DNA of 64,000 nucleotides from assembly GCF_020360975.1 (NCBI RefSeq), contig NW_025408677.1:434001-498000 (forward strand), given 5' to 3'. Source of the stretch: Hirsutella rhossiliensis (Eukaryota > Ascomycota > Sordariomycetes > Hypocreales > Ophiocordycipitaceae). The translations under genes were made by a program, and so were the position numbers. Shown in pieces: positions 30,604-42,278 of the stretch (positions within the stretch are counted from its first letter, which is position 1; every line of letters begins with the position of its first letter). The notes beneath the pieces are model-generated. The model was given only the letters and a program-made list of their open reading frames with translations. It did not search any database and was not told the origin of the DNA.

Positions 30604-30720
30604 CTTACCTGTTGCCTTGAGGAACGAAAGGCTTCTTCTTGCCTTGAGGAACGATGCCTTGAGGAACGAAAGGATTTCTATGCCGCGCTTTTTTGCCCCC
30701 CGAATCCGCGCCTCTGATTC
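30604..30720 (+). repeat. Left-end copies between A and B
   Basis: Three GCCTTGAGGAACG units (about 30612, 30640, 30655). The last is followed by AAAGGATTTCTATGCCGCGC and CTCTGATTCGCT, i.e. a longer solo left end of a family member different from B. Confidence 0.8.
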
Positions 30721-30764
30721 GCTAGCTTTCTCGGCTTCCCGTTGGCTAGAAAAATTGCCTCTTT

Positions 30765-31013
30765 GCCTTGAGGAACGAAAGGCTCTTCTGGACGCGAAAA
30801 AAAAACCCAAAAACTTCAAAACTCATTCACCCTCGAAAACCTCGGCTTCTAATTGGCCCAAGATTTCCTTCTTTCGTCTTAGCCCCTCCTTGCAAGCTTC
30901 CTTCTTTTATTGGTTGTTTGGTTGTGCTGCTTTAGCACGTTGGCCGAGGTCCGAACCGCGACCTCTCCCGCATCCCTACTTAATACGAGCACGATGCTGT
31001 CGAGCGTCCGGCA
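30765..31013. other. Left non-coding end of copy B
   Basis: Starts with the terminal GCCTT...AAGGC unit, then CTCTTCTGGACGCG, an A run, and ACCCTCGAAAACCTCGGCTT, shared with C (47007-47100) and partly with D (56330-56350). No gene. Confidence 0.6.
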
Positions 31014-33463
31014 TCACCATGGCTGCACATATATGCCCCTGGAGCTTAAAGAGTCGACGTCTAGCCATCCCGAGGCCTCGCGAACAGTCTTGTCGCTCAG
31101 CTCACCCAGTCTCGCTTGTGCGGCGGTCATCTCCTCTGGAACTCTATTGCCCACCAAATCTCTATCCCGCACTTTAGAGACGAGCATGATGCCATCCAAC
31201 GTCGGGCAGCGGGACAGCTGCACGTACAGGCTGTACGGGTCGCACTGCGAGGATACGGCGCGTCCATCGATGTTTGACGTCCGCGTCCCCCGCAGCTCCA
31301 GAGCTACACGCTCGAGCGTCCTGCCCTGCACTTTATAGTCTGTGCACGCGAAGGCCGCCGTACAGGGCAGACCCTTTCGGCTGACGTCGTTCTGCTGCCA
31401 CGGCCTCTTTCGCTGGCATTGTATCTTGACGGTCATGGGCGTCAACAAGATCGTTCCTGGCGGCATCCCGACGGAGTGAATGTCTTTCGTTGTCTCGGAC
31501 TCCAGCATTATCCCGCCGGCGGCCCGAAATGGACCGTCATGTCTGCCGAGATGCGATGCCCGGGTACGACTTGTCGAGGATAACCTCCAGCGCCGTGTAG
31601 CTGGCACCGTTCACCAGCTTTAGCCCCTGATGGGTGTTGTGGTTCACGACGACCGGCATCCCCGGCACGAACATGAAGACGGCCGGCACCGGTATTGCGC
31701 TATCGTCGCCCTGGTTCAGCATCATGATGGCCTCCTCCTCCGTCGGCAAGCCCTCCTTCCATTTATGGCCGGATATGAAGATGCGCAGCGTCGACCGGTG
31801 CTGGATCTGGAACGCCAAGCTGGCCTCCATGTTGAGGTTCCACCGGTTCCTATTCAGCGGCGTCACCACAGTGATGCCTGATGCCCACGGGATCCGCCTA
31901 CCTTCCTGGTAGCATCTTGAGTTGAGGAGGTCCAGATCCGTGCGGTCCTGCGCGCCCAGTCGGATTCGCTTTAACAGCCTCTGCAGCTCTGGGTCGCCAG
32001 CGGCGCGCACTTGCTCGTCGAGCATGACGACGGTCGTGAACCTCTTCCACAGCGCGTGCGCCTTGTCGTGCTGGTGCCGTTGCTCGGCCTTGAAAGAGTT
32101 GTCCATGTCCCACGAGACGGCCGTGCTGGGGAGGAGGATCGACCGCTCTTGGACCGGGCGGAACTGGTGGAAGTCTCCGCAGAAGAGGACAATGGGGATC
32201 CCTCCAAAATCCTGGTGCGACCCGCGCAGCCGGCAGAGCTGCTCGTTGACCGCGTGGAGCGTCCGCGCACCGAGCATGCTAACCTCGTCGACGACAAGCA
32301 CGTCCTTCTCCTGCCAGTCCATCCGGGATTGCCCGTGGACGAACCGCTCCGCCTGGTTCGGCATTCGCAACCCGTCGAGATCCCTGGCCATATTTGCGAC
32401 TGCCGCGAGATCTTTGGAGAACCCGCAGGCGGAGTGGATCGTGATGCCATTGATCCGTGCTGCTGCCGTCCCTGACGTCGCCGTTATTATCAGGCGATTC
32501 GATTGATCCTTGGACGCGAAGAGTTCGACGAGCGCCTCGATGACTCGCGACTTGCCCGTTCCGCCCTCTCCGCCGACGAATTGGCATAGCTGACACCCGT
32601 TGCCTTTCTCCCTGCGCCGTATGAGGTCAAGCTGACGGCATATGATTAGGAAGGCAATCGCCTGCTTCTTGTTCAGCGTGAACCTCGCTACCAGGGCCTT
32701 ACCCGCCTCGATAAAGGAGGTTGAGGCGCCGAGCCGGATCTCCATTCCCGCGCTGGCCTCTACCGTTTCCTCGAGGTCCGCCGCCGTCATCAGGATATCG
32801 TCATCCCCGAAACCCGTGAGCACGCTGCGCACCGCCGCCCGACGATCAGTCACCTCTGCCGGGGGCACGCTTTGTATTCCCCGGATCATCTTCTCCCTCT
32901 CCCTGGACGCACAGGTTTGCTGCGACTTTATGGCCCTAACCTGACTCTGCGGCGGTATGGTGGCTCCGGAGGATGCCCGCCCCGGGATGTTGATTCGTCT
33001 CGGGCCCCGTTCGGATAGTATTGCGGCCTGGAACTCGGAAGACGACGAAAACGCCAGTTGCTGGAAGCGGCTGAGCTCCTGCATCATCGCTATGAGCTCT
33101 GGCGAGCCGGCCGTGATTTGGTTCGCCCCGATCGAGCTTCTGACAACGTCGATTAGACGCGTCGTGTTTCCGGTACTGTCGGCCTGGTATACCGATCCGG
33201 GCTCGACACCCGCCTCCGCGGTGCCATCCTCGTCTAGATAGACTGCCGTGGAGTCACCGTCACCGGATGAGGCTGCCCACTGCTTGGCGTCCCGCTTTGC
33301 ATCTTCGGCCGACCGTCGCAGCAACTGCACGTTATCGACGTAACATGATATCCTCGGGACCAGAGCTGCTCGTTCCCTCCCCCATATGCGGTTGATGTCG
33401 CCGCTTTCTTCCCCTAAGAAGAGCTCCCAAGGCACGAACAGCGCAAGATGCTGCACAGCCGCT

Positions 33464-33523
33464 CTTCGACGTGGAAATTAGCCTCCTCGACCCGGCGCCC
33501 TGGTCCGTCAACGACAAACGCAC
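33464..33523 (-). other. Intron 2 of Rep-helicase, copy B (60 bp)
   Basis: TACCGAAG, then GTGCGT; GGCTAAT branch-like; 3' GTCGAAG, then AGCGGCTGTGCAGC. It restores R-AAVQHLA as in the other copies. Confidence 0.75.
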
Positions 33524-34577
33524 CTTCGGTAGCATGATCCTTCGTCGTCTTCGTCGAAATCCTTGCTCAAATACCCGTCGAGGCAGACCATGGCCTGCTT
33601 GCCCGGTCGCCTGAGCACCTGCACCCAACGGCTTCCTGGAGCCCAGCCGCTCTCAAGCGGGACCTCGCCCCAGGCGGCGGGCCTCGTCCCCGTCGTTGCG
33701 CTTCAGCCTGACTAGCGAAATGTAATCGTAGAGACATAGCCCTCGAAGGACATCTCCCCGGTGACGATATGCCTCGACGCGGCAAATCCTCTGGCCTGCT
33801 TCCTCGACGAGTATTGACTCGTCCACGGAACCATCTGCAGTGGCTGCGCCGCTTTCGTCGAAGGTGCGGCCATTGTCGGAAGACGTGCCAGTAGAGCACC
33901 GAAACGTTCAGGAACGCCCAGGTACTGTTATTCGTCAGTTCAGTCGGGTATCCCAGAAGATCCGCAATAACCTCGACCTGCGATAACGGCCTCTCCGTAA
34001 ACACGCGATTCGCCACCTTCATTAAGAATTTTCGTGTCTTATTTTGCCTGCCATCGTCCCCGGCACCTTCGCCTCCACGAACCTCCGCGCCGTCGGCCAT
34101 TTCGTCGCCTGCTCTGGGAGGCAAGAGGTCCGCGGCCGCGACGACGCGCTTCCACACGGGGTCCTCTACCTTGGTCGCATAGTTGGTGACGTAAAAGACG
34201 AGGGCCATGGTCTTGCGCTGTGTGGCGATGAAGGATATGTCATGGTTGTGGCGAAGCCCCACGGCAATCGCCTTGTTCCACCGATTCACCATGCTGTGCG
34301 ACCTCCGAATCCGCAGCACGCCGTCTCCCGTGAAGGCCGTCTCGTCGACCAGTCCCCATGGCGCCTTGAAGCGGCATAAATCACCCTTGCGCCCCTTTCC
34401 CAGCGAGTACTTGACACAGGTCGGGCTATGGGTATGGATTTGCGTCGCGCCGGCACAGAAGTTCGCTTCTTCGTCGAACGAGGCTGAGAATTGCCGTTCA
34501 TCGCCTAGCAATTGCGATATATCTAACGTCACCGATCGCTCTGCCTGGATTGCGCAGAAACCTTCCTGGTCGAGATC

Positions 34578-34659
34578 CTGTCCCATTCGTCAGCATTCCT
34601 CTCGCTCGGGTTTAACTGAACGGGGGACATGGGCCAACACGCGGCCCCCTGCACCATAC
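34578..34659 (-). other. Intron 1 of Rep-helicase, copy B (82 bp)
   Basis: TTTTCCGAG, then GTATGG; TGCTGACG branch site; 3' GGGACAG, then GATCTCGACCAGGAAGG. It joins YVDSVFSE to DLDQEGFCAIQAE. Confidence 0.85.
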
Positions 34660-37600
34660 CTCGGAAAAGACGCTGTCGACGTATCTGACGATGCGTTCTC
34701 GGTATGCCGCTTGATCCTCGCCGTGGATATCGACAAGCATCGAGCTTAGATGCGCGTTTCCCTGCAGCCAGAGCAGTCCGTGAACATGAAGCGCCCCTCG
34801 CTCGTTGGTCTCAACGGCGCCGTAATAGTGGCTGATGCGCCCGAATACCGACTCCTCGCCCACTCTGACGTAATTTTCGAAGAACAACGTCATCTCTCGG
34901 TGGAAGAATTCGGCCGAGCTCAACGGGTCCGAGATGGCCAGCCGCGCACGTTTGAATGCCATGTCGAGGCTTCTCAGAAATGCCTCGGCCGCTTCAGGAT
35001 CACGTGTGCGGTACGCCGCCAGTCTCAGCTTCACCGGGTTCGTGATGTCGTTCGGGTTGAGCGTGAACCATATTGCAGGCACGCCACGACACAAGATGAG
35101 TGACTGGATCTTGCGTCGCATGCTCAGACGGAGTTCCCTCGACATGGGCTGCCGGTAGCCGTATAGCGAAAGGCATCTTAGGAGCTCCTTCACGCCATCA
35201 TCGGTGGTCTTGCCCAGGCTCTCCAACTCCAGCCTGGCCGCCGCCAACCTATCTGCGGTCAGCGACTGTACGATGCGCTCTACCTCGGGGAAGTTCTTCC
35301 GCGTCACGCTGAGCATGCTGACACGACGATTCCTCGACCGCACGTCCATGTTGAAAACGAGAAACGAGAAGATGGCATGCGTCGCGAATCGGCCACCATG
35401 GCGCCGCAGCACGATGCCGGCCCACGTCCGAAGGCTCATGTTCCGAGACGACAGGAGATCTCGCGCGGCCGTCTCGTCTCCGACTGCCGTAGCGCGCGAA
35501 TTGACCGTCCTCCGACCCTAGGATGACTTCCTCCGCCAGCCGTGGTCCTCCACATCCGAACGGCAATAGGGTGGGAAAGGTCTTCGCGAAGAACGAGGCG
35601 TCCAGCGAGTCGGCGAATTCATCTCCACGACCGACGTGAATGTACGGCTCACGGACATCCATACCCCCTCGACCCGCCCCGCCGACCTTATCCATGCCCT
35701 CAGGCCCGGCCGGTCGTCCTCGGCCCCGTCGCCGCCCACGGCATTGCAAGCAAAGCGGACCTTCTCCGCATCCGACACGCCCGGCGGTCCGTCCAACGCA
35801 AACATGCCGGAAGAGGTTATCTCGTTGATCATTTTGGCCCCGTCTTCGGGCACGGCATCATTAGCCCCGTCCGCTCCGCCCCCCTCAAATTCTCGACTCG
35901 GCTTGTCCGATACGTCTTGTCCCTGGCGGAGCCGAGCAAGGACTTCCTCGATCTCTGCCGGACCATCGTCGTCCATGGCCCGCTCTGCGGGCGGCACAAC
36001 CTGTGCCGTTCGCGTCTTCTCCCACGCAGACGGTTCGTTCCGCTCCATGCGTCCGTACACCATCGACGGCACGCCGTGCGACGGGGTTCCCCAACTATCC
36101 ATTTCCGCCTTGTCGATCTCAATGTCGGCGTAATGGGGATTGTTCTTCTTCAACCAGACAAGCGCTCTCTCGACGACTTGACGCCTCACCGACAAGAGAC
36201 CCGACAAATCGCTCGGTGCTGGCTTCTCCGCGCCCTGCCACGAGACATGGATCTCGTCCATTGTTTGCAAGAGCGGGTGCGGAGCACCTTCTCGCCAGCT
36301 CCTGCACGTTGTTTGGGAACACCGTGATGTGGCCTTGACGTGTCTCGGATACCTCACGGCCTGCCGCTGCCCGCCCGGAATGCTATACCTCGTCACAAAG
36401 CCATAACACGAGTTCAGCGAGATGAGCTTTTCTTCGACCGGCGTCAGGCCCTTGAGCTCGTCGGGGAACATGTGCTCACAGCCGAGGCGACTGTGAAGGT
36501 GGACCGCCGGCGACAGGCTCCCGCGCCCCAAACATCGAGCGCACTCCACACAAACCGAGACGGCCTCGCCTCGGGAAAGCAACTTCGACACCCAAATGGC
36601 GACCGGCCGCCTTTGGAACGCTGCTTGACCTCCATTGGTCCCATGTGCTCTCCCTCAACTCCTTCCTTGTGCACTTGCGGTAGCACAGCATGCAGGTCAT
36701 TATCGGCAAGGTGCTCACATCGTGGAACGCCCGATAGAACTTTCCCACCGTCGATACCTTCCTCTCATGCGGTACTGGTGTGCACCAAGTTTGCTCGTTG
36801 GACAGCCTCTCCTTCACGGCGAATTCCTCTTCAAGGTACCGCAAGGCACTGGCCAAATCCTCCGCCTGCAATTCCTTCCTCCTCTGTCCCGGATGGCCGC
36901 CCCGTATGCGTTTCGTCAGAGACCCGTCACGGCCGGGGTGGCGCCTCCTCTTTCTCTGCTCCACGGGCCGCGAAGGTCTCGCCGCCTCGTCTCGTCTCGG
37001 CCGACCCTGTTCTCCACCTGTGGTCTGGCGTGATGGCCGCGCTGACAACAGTCCGAATGACTGCCCATCTCCTGCTGCCTCGCCCTCTCTTTGGGCTGGA
37101 TTGGCCGAACCGGGTACTCCTGATATTCCCAGACGGACGCCTGACAGCGGTTGCTGGCCGACCTTCTCTTCCGGGCTACCTTGGTCTCCTCCGGCCCTTC
37201 CGCATTCTCCATTTCTTTAGGTCTGATTGGCCTTGGCGAATGCTGACTCCCGTTTCCAGCCGAAATCTCATCATCATTGTTGATCCTCCATCCTGGCGCT
37301 TTCTCCCCACACCAAGTGTCCGCTCAATAGGACCGTTCGGCCTCACCAGTACGTCCCCGCTAGATTGCCTAGGCCCAACGGTCTCAGGTCCACTTACGGC
37401 CACGACAGACGCTCTCCCACTGTCTAGGTCGTCGTCTCGCCCGACCAAGGCCTTCGGGGGACTTGGTGCTTGCATACCAACGGTGGCCGCTGCGCTCCTC
37501 CCATCACCCCCAATCCTCCTCCTCTTGGGCAAAATGTGCCGGTACGAGATCGAGTCGTTACCCTCGCACTGCAATACACCGCCGACGGGTGGCTCCAGAC

Positions 37601-38030
37601 TCCCTCCACACGGCTTCGTACCCAGCCCCGGCATCGCAGCGTCCGTGTCCATACTCACGGGCTCGTCACGCACGTTTATCGGTGCTAAACGTCGTGCTGG
37701 CCGCACCTTCGAAATGCCATCGTTCAGATCTGATGTTCCCCTTCGCCGCCGACCGCCTCGCCGACTGCCCCTGGGCGACGCTCCTTTGAGTGCTTCCGCT
37801 TGTTCTCCCCGGGAGACCTCCTCGGCCGGCGCCTGCTTGGCCTGGATAGGCTGAAACCTGGATACCACGTTCGCCTGTCTTTCATATTCCGGCACCCGCT
37901 TCAACCCTTCATCCATTGCACTCAATCTCGCCTCCGCGGTACCCCCCGTTGCAGCAACGGCCGCTGCTGCCGTCACTATCTCGCCTTCTCCCCCCACCGA
38001 TTGAACCTTGCGCCTAGGATTCTCCCCCAT

Positions 38031-38739
38031 GATGATGCTGTCTTAACGCCGAAGATCTGCAAACGGACGATGGATCGCAAAGCTTTCGCCCGGAAGATTC
38101 TCCCAGGTTGTCTCGCTTTCTGGTAATGGTGCGCTCCGCCGTATCTGGCATTCTTCCTACCAGCGGTTTCCCAAAGCCCTATTGTCTTTATATCACCGAG
38201 GCAACACGGTAATGCTTGTCTGAGAGGGCCCCCTTCCCCCTTTTCGGACGGCCTCGACCAGCCCATGCGCAGGAACTGACACCGCAACCTATCCTGAGCG
38301 ACCTTCAACCGCTCTGCCCCCGCTTCCTCCGATTCCATCGTCGCAAGTGCGCGTTTGAACAAACGTCGTATTAGACTTTCTTTTTCTCCACTGTCCATGC
38401 TGCAGCAGGCAAAGGGGTAACCCTGCCATTTGGCTCAGCTCACCCGGACGATAGCTTCCAACACCGTCATCCCCAGCTTTCCCCTCAATCCTAACAGCAA
38501 CGTTCCCCAGGCCGCCTCTTCGTTTCACTCATTCGTGGCGTTGAGCACCATGTGCACCATTCTTCTCCTCATGCTTGTCATGACAAAGTTGCTCGCCCCT
38601 CCCGTCCTTTCCGTAATCCCTTCAAAATACAATAAGCTCGTTCACTCTCCGCTTCCTACTTTCCTGCTCCACGGTTGCAACAGTCGTTTGCGTGCGGGAC
38701 AAAACACTGATCAACCCCACGTAGATGCAGTGATACACC
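38031..38739 (-). other. Divergent region of copy B with a possible first exon
   Basis: At 38230-38398 on the minus strand MDSGEKESLIRRLFKRALAT, then MESEEAGAERLKVAQDRLRC, could be the true N-terminus of the Rep-helicase. Downstream of it ARQPGRIFRAKALRSIVRLQ has a decayed counterpart in copy C (ARQSRGISRAKAS near 54260). Splicing from there was not resolved. The rest looks like a bidirectional promoter. Confidence 0.4.
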
Positions 38740-40182
38740 ATGTCTTCCTCTTCACCTCTGCCCCCACCACACCTTCGAAGGCCGCTCGACAGCCAGAGAG
38801 ACGCTGGCGGTGAAATGTCCATGATGTTCTTCGTCCAGCCGGATTGCCCCTCCAGATTCGCCCACCAAGACGAGCATCGCATCAGAGGCCTCAACGCCGA
38901 GACCATGGCCCGCGTCTTCCTGCCTCCTCCGTCGTGGTTGCTCACTGCGGAATATGCGCCTCTCCGATCGGATACCGACGACTCCGCGACATCCATCTTC
39001 TTCAGCCTCAATCTCTCAATTTACAATCAGCCAGTTGTCGCCTCCGAATGGACCGAAGAGTGGTTTTTCATGAATGGCCGCGTCCATCCCTACGCCCTTG
39101 CGTGGGAGGTCGAGCAACGAGACGGTCTTGAGTCTGACGCCGGAGGCATCCTTCTCTACACTATGCCCGCCCTTATCATCCGCGACCAAGGCTACCAGCC
39201 GTAAGGACTACCAATTCCTCCGCGCACACCTCGAGCACTAAATTTAGCTGAAATGGGCCTCAAGCGTTCTTCCTAGGCTCTTTGCCTCCATGGACAGCTT
39301 CCCCCGTATCCCCCCCATCGTTTCCTTCACCGGGCTCATTGTTGGCCCCGGCCACTCCCTGCTACGACAGGACCTTCTGCCAGGTCTGGACGCCACCCAG
39401 CTGAGGTGCTGCGGCTTCCTCCAGCTTTCGACCTATATCACTCCCGGGATCCCTGACAAGATCCCTCTCAGGGGCTTCCACCCGTTTCAGGTCTTCGTCA
39501 TCTTCCCCATCCGCGCCAACCCGTGGGCCATCCTTTGCAAGAAGATGGCCGAGAGGCGGGACTCTCAATTTCAGACTAATATCTCCTTCACCTGCACGGG
39601 CAAGGTCGCTGGCCTCCTCGATCACCGCGTCATGGTCCACCAGCCGAGCTCCGACAGAGACTACGTCTTCATCGTCGTCCCGGATTCTTGGACTTTTCTC
39701 GACAAGACCGCCACCACCGCAGCCGCGTCGGCCTTAGCCCTCACATCGCCACCGAAGCGGCAACCGTCCTCCGCTTCGGCGGCCTTCCAGGATGCCCGCG
39801 CTGCCTCTTTCTCTGTCGCTACACCTGGCGCCCTCCGCCGAGTCCTCCGCCTTCGGCTTCGACTTCGGCTTCGGCCGATCCCGTTACACCGCTGCAGAAG
39901 CGTCCTTGTCCCGAGCCCGCCGACACGCCAACGAAGAAACCGCGCCTGTTGCAGCTGGCCTCAAAACCTTCCTCATCGGCCGCCACTGGAAGCTCTGCCA
40001 CTCAATCGTTCTCGCTTTCCGCTGCCTCTTCTTCCTTCGAGCCGGAGACGATGAGACAGAGTCCTGCCTCGGGAACCGTCTTGGGACCCGCCGTTGATTC
40101 GATCGTTGCCTACACGTCAGACTCATCGGCCCGGCCGCTCAGAAACCGCCACCCAGGCAAAAGGACAATGGAAACAGAGTAA
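38740..40182 (+). pseudogene. Accessory gene of Helitron family 2, copy B (two exons, best copy)
   Basis: ATG at 38740 (CACCATGTC). Exon 1 (38740-39200) is open: PHLRRPLDSQRDAGGEMSMM, FFVQPDCPSRFAHQDEHRIR, GLNAETMARVFLPPPSWLL, SIFFSLNLSIYNQPVV, NGRVHPYALAWEVEQRDGLE, LYTMPALIIRDQGYQ. Intron 39201-39276. Exon 2 reads LFASMDSFPRIPPIVSFTGL, CCGFLQLSTYITPGIPDKIP, FHPFQVFVIFPIRANPWAIL, ISFTCTGKVAGLLDHRVMVH and YVFIVVPDSWTFLDK. One shift near 39835 then leads to DPVTPLQKRPCPEPADTPTK (nuclear-signal-like) and the end ARPLRNRHPGKRTMETE, stop 40180-40182. About 450 residues if repaired. No known domain was recognised. Divergent from the Rep-helicase, so probably co-regulated. Confidence 0.8.
39201..39276 (+). 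other. Intron of the accessory gene, copy B (76 bp)
   Basis: GTAAGG 5' end after TACCAGCC, AGCTGAAAT branch-like, TTCCTAG 3' end, then GCTCTTTGCCTCCATG. Same phase and almost the same ends as in copy C. Confidence 0.85.
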
Positions 40183-40260
40183 CTGCTTGATATAATAGTC
40201 TACCGATATAAGTTACAACATTCACAGAAAAGTGATTCAGTTCCATGCTTTATCTTGCTT

Positions 40261-40265
40261 CTTAG
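40261..40265. repeat. Target-site duplication CTTAG of the second chromovirus (left)
   Basis: CTTAG precedes the left LTR and is repeated at 46302-46306 after the right LTR. Confidence 0.9.
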
Positions 40266-40486
40266 TGTTACGGCCAGGCACATACGAGCCTTGACGGCTA
40301 TAAAGATGTATTGGCACTATGAACAAAGACTCAAAGCTAAGGAGCAAGAAAGGAAGACTAGACTACACGACCGAGCGGGCCCTTATATAGACACGAGGTC
40401 GCGCGTGGGCACGTGATGCTGCTTGGGCACGTGACACTGGTGAGGTTCTGCGCTGGCTCTCTACGCCGGCGCCCAGGGTCGTGACA
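40266..40486 (-). repeat. 3' LTR of the second chromovirus
   Basis: 221 bp, on the plus strand TGTTACGGCC to GTCGTGACA. No difference from 46081-46301 was found by eye. Confidence 0.93.
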
Positions 40487-40497
40487 CTACCCCCCGT

Positions 40498-41002
40498 CTA
40501 AGGCCTTGATATGCGTATCAAGGTAGTCAGTCGTGGCGGCGGGTTCTTGGTTTCACGGCTTTCTGCTGTGTCGTCATCGTCTCGTTCCTCGCAGCCCTCC
40601 TCCGCTGCAGCACATTCGATCCAGTATTGCAGGTTGACGGGTGGGCCTGCTGCGTCCGGATGTTCATCGTGGAAAATCTTCAATGCCATTGGTGCGTTAC
40701 GGAAATTCCTAGCCGGGTACCAGGTCTCATCAGGGTCACATCCCTTCCATAAGACCTGGTATTCCAGTCGTCGACTCCTACCGGTTACTCGAGACTGCTG
40801 GACTTGATCAACCTCCCACTCGGTTCTCCGTTGATCTCCTCGGGTGGCGGAGGTGACTGGATCTGCTGGGGCAAGGGGTTATCGGCTGCTTTTCGAAGAC
40901 GGTCGGCGTGGAATAGGTTCTTCATTTTGTACGACTCGGGCAGCTGCAGTACGTAGCTATGACCGCGTTCTTCCAGGATTACGAACGGACCTGACCATTG
41001 GT
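40498..41002 (-). pseudogene. Second chromovirus: chromodomain and pol end
   Basis: At 40690-40850 the minus strand reads EWEVDQVQQSRVTGRSRRLE, YQVLWKGCDPDETWYPARNF and RNAPMALKIFHDEHPDAAGP, a chromodomain with the WK-G and TWYP core. The frame then ends acidic (EEGCEERDDDDTAES). Upstream, between about 40860 and 41060, is the integrase C-terminal GPFVILEERGHSYVLQLPES stretch in another frame. Confidence 0.8.
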
Positions 41003-41219
41003 TATCTAGCCGAGTAGTCGGAGCGTTCGTGGCGAAGCCTTTCCTGCTGAGAAAACTCGGTCACCGATGGCAAAGTCGGTTGGTCGTCGTTTCCTATTAG
41101 CCTGTTCCTTCTGACGTTCTTGAGCGGCGGTGGCAGCATTCCTGGCGTCTTCCTGGGTTTCCTGGGCGGTCTGCACAAGTTCCCTAGCTCTGGCGGCGGG
41201 TCCGGTGGCAGCGGTCTTG

Positions 41220-42120
41220 TCAGTCGGGGCAGTGACAGGGGGTCCGGATATCTCGGCCTAGGGCTACTTTTAACGGTGCCATGTCGATGGAAGAGTGCCA
41301 AGACGAGTTATGGGCGAAGTCGAGGGCGGGCAGCAGGGAACTCCAGTTATCTTGATGCTTCGTCACGTAGAATCGTAGCTTTTGATCTAGGTATTGATTT
41401 GTAACTTCTACACCCCCTTGGGTCTGAGGGTGTAGGGAGCTTCCATGACGATGCTTCGTTCCCGTGAGCCGGTTAATCTCTGCGAGGAAGGCAGAAATAA
41501 ACTGTCCAGCGTTGTCAGAAATCCATACGAGGGGCATACCGAAGAAACGATAGAGGTAGCGGAAGTAGCGGCTAGCTAAGACTTCTGCCGTATCGTTTTT
41601 CTTTCCTGGGAGCGTGGCGATAATCCGGCTTAGCTTGCAGACGAAGGTCCAAACATAGTCATATCCGTAACGGTCTTTCGGCATATCCTTCCCGTCACAT
41701 TCGACGTGCTCCCAAACAGAGGTCGGTACGGGCAGTGGATGGAGCAGTCCAGGGGTCTTGTCTCGAGGGGTTTTGTTGCGGCGGCAGTCGTGGCAGTTCC
41801 GAATATAACGACGGATATCCTCCTTCATCCTTGGCCAGTAGAAGTCTCGTTGGAGCAGCTTGATCACCTTGTTCTGTCCGGCGTGAGCGAAGATCTGGGG
41901 TTCGTGGGCTTCGCGAATGAGCGCGGTCTGAAGAAACGTCTGCTTGTCTGAGGTCTGGGCTGGTACGACCAGGTGTGTTCCATGGGTACCGAGGTCTTGG
42001 AGGAGGTTCTCTTGGCGGATCAACGAAACGAGTTCGGCTCCCTTCGGGACCGAGTTCGGGTCTAGTTCTGGGCGGTCTTGATCGGGCGTCTGCTGTATCC
42101 TCGGTCTTCTGGGGTCTGTA
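41220..42120 (-). pseudogene. Second chromovirus: integrase
   Basis: Zinc-binding part HAGQNKVIKLLQRDFYWPRM, then RNCHDCRRNKTP. Core with VWEHVECDGKDMPKDRYGYD, VWISDNAGQFISAFLAEINR, HPQTQGGVEVTNQYLDQKLR and NSSWHSSIDMAPLKVALGRD. First D, second D (SDNAGQF for the usual SDRGPQF) and E (VEVTNQ) are all present. Open from 42023 to 41220, the longest frame of this element. Confidence 0.87.
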
Positions 42121-42278
42121 GGGCACTCGTGGCCCTCAGAACTAATGGTCTAGTAGGCTTAGGTTCGGGACTAAAGTTCTGAGGGGCAGGTTGCCGGCGG
42201 CCGTAGGGTCTAGAGAGTCGGTCGCGAAGCCTAGCCTTTCCGGAGGGATCACCGTGCGTTCCTCGGCTTCCCGGGCCT

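Larger units (their letters stand above)
31014..38030 (-). pseudogene. Rep-helicase gene of Helitron family 2, copy B
   Basis: Best-preserved helicase exon of the four: 31537-33463 is open for about 640 codons, with QHLALFVPWELFLGEESGDI, Walker A GGEGGTGKSRVIEALVELF, Walker B VLVVDEVSMLGARTLHAVN, IPIVLFCGDFHQFRPVQ and MPVVVNHNTHQGLKLVNGA. One shift near 31545 leads to the end piece 31014-31607 with TDYKVQGRTLERVALELRG and YVQLSRCPTLDGIML. Exon 2 (33524-34577): CAIQAERSVTLDIS, CAGATQIHTHSPTCVKYSLG, LRHNHDISFIATQRKTMALV, two-tyrosine YVTNYATKVEDP; shift near 33860. Exon 1: HUH ALHVHGLLWL (34612-35439, open), FADSLDASFFAKTFPTLLPF (35249-35749), DUF6570-like block (35518-36591), Cys region (36476-37048), N-terminal low-complexity part (37176-38030). 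Introns 34578-34659 and 33464-33523. Confidence 0.88.

Noticed and set aside
36340..37854. A 504-codon open frame on the plus strand opposite the Rep-helicase N-terminus of copy B
   Set aside because: It lies antisense to the Rep-helicase reading that is conserved in A, C and D, its translation is Ser/Pro/Arg low complexity, and the other copies do not keep it.
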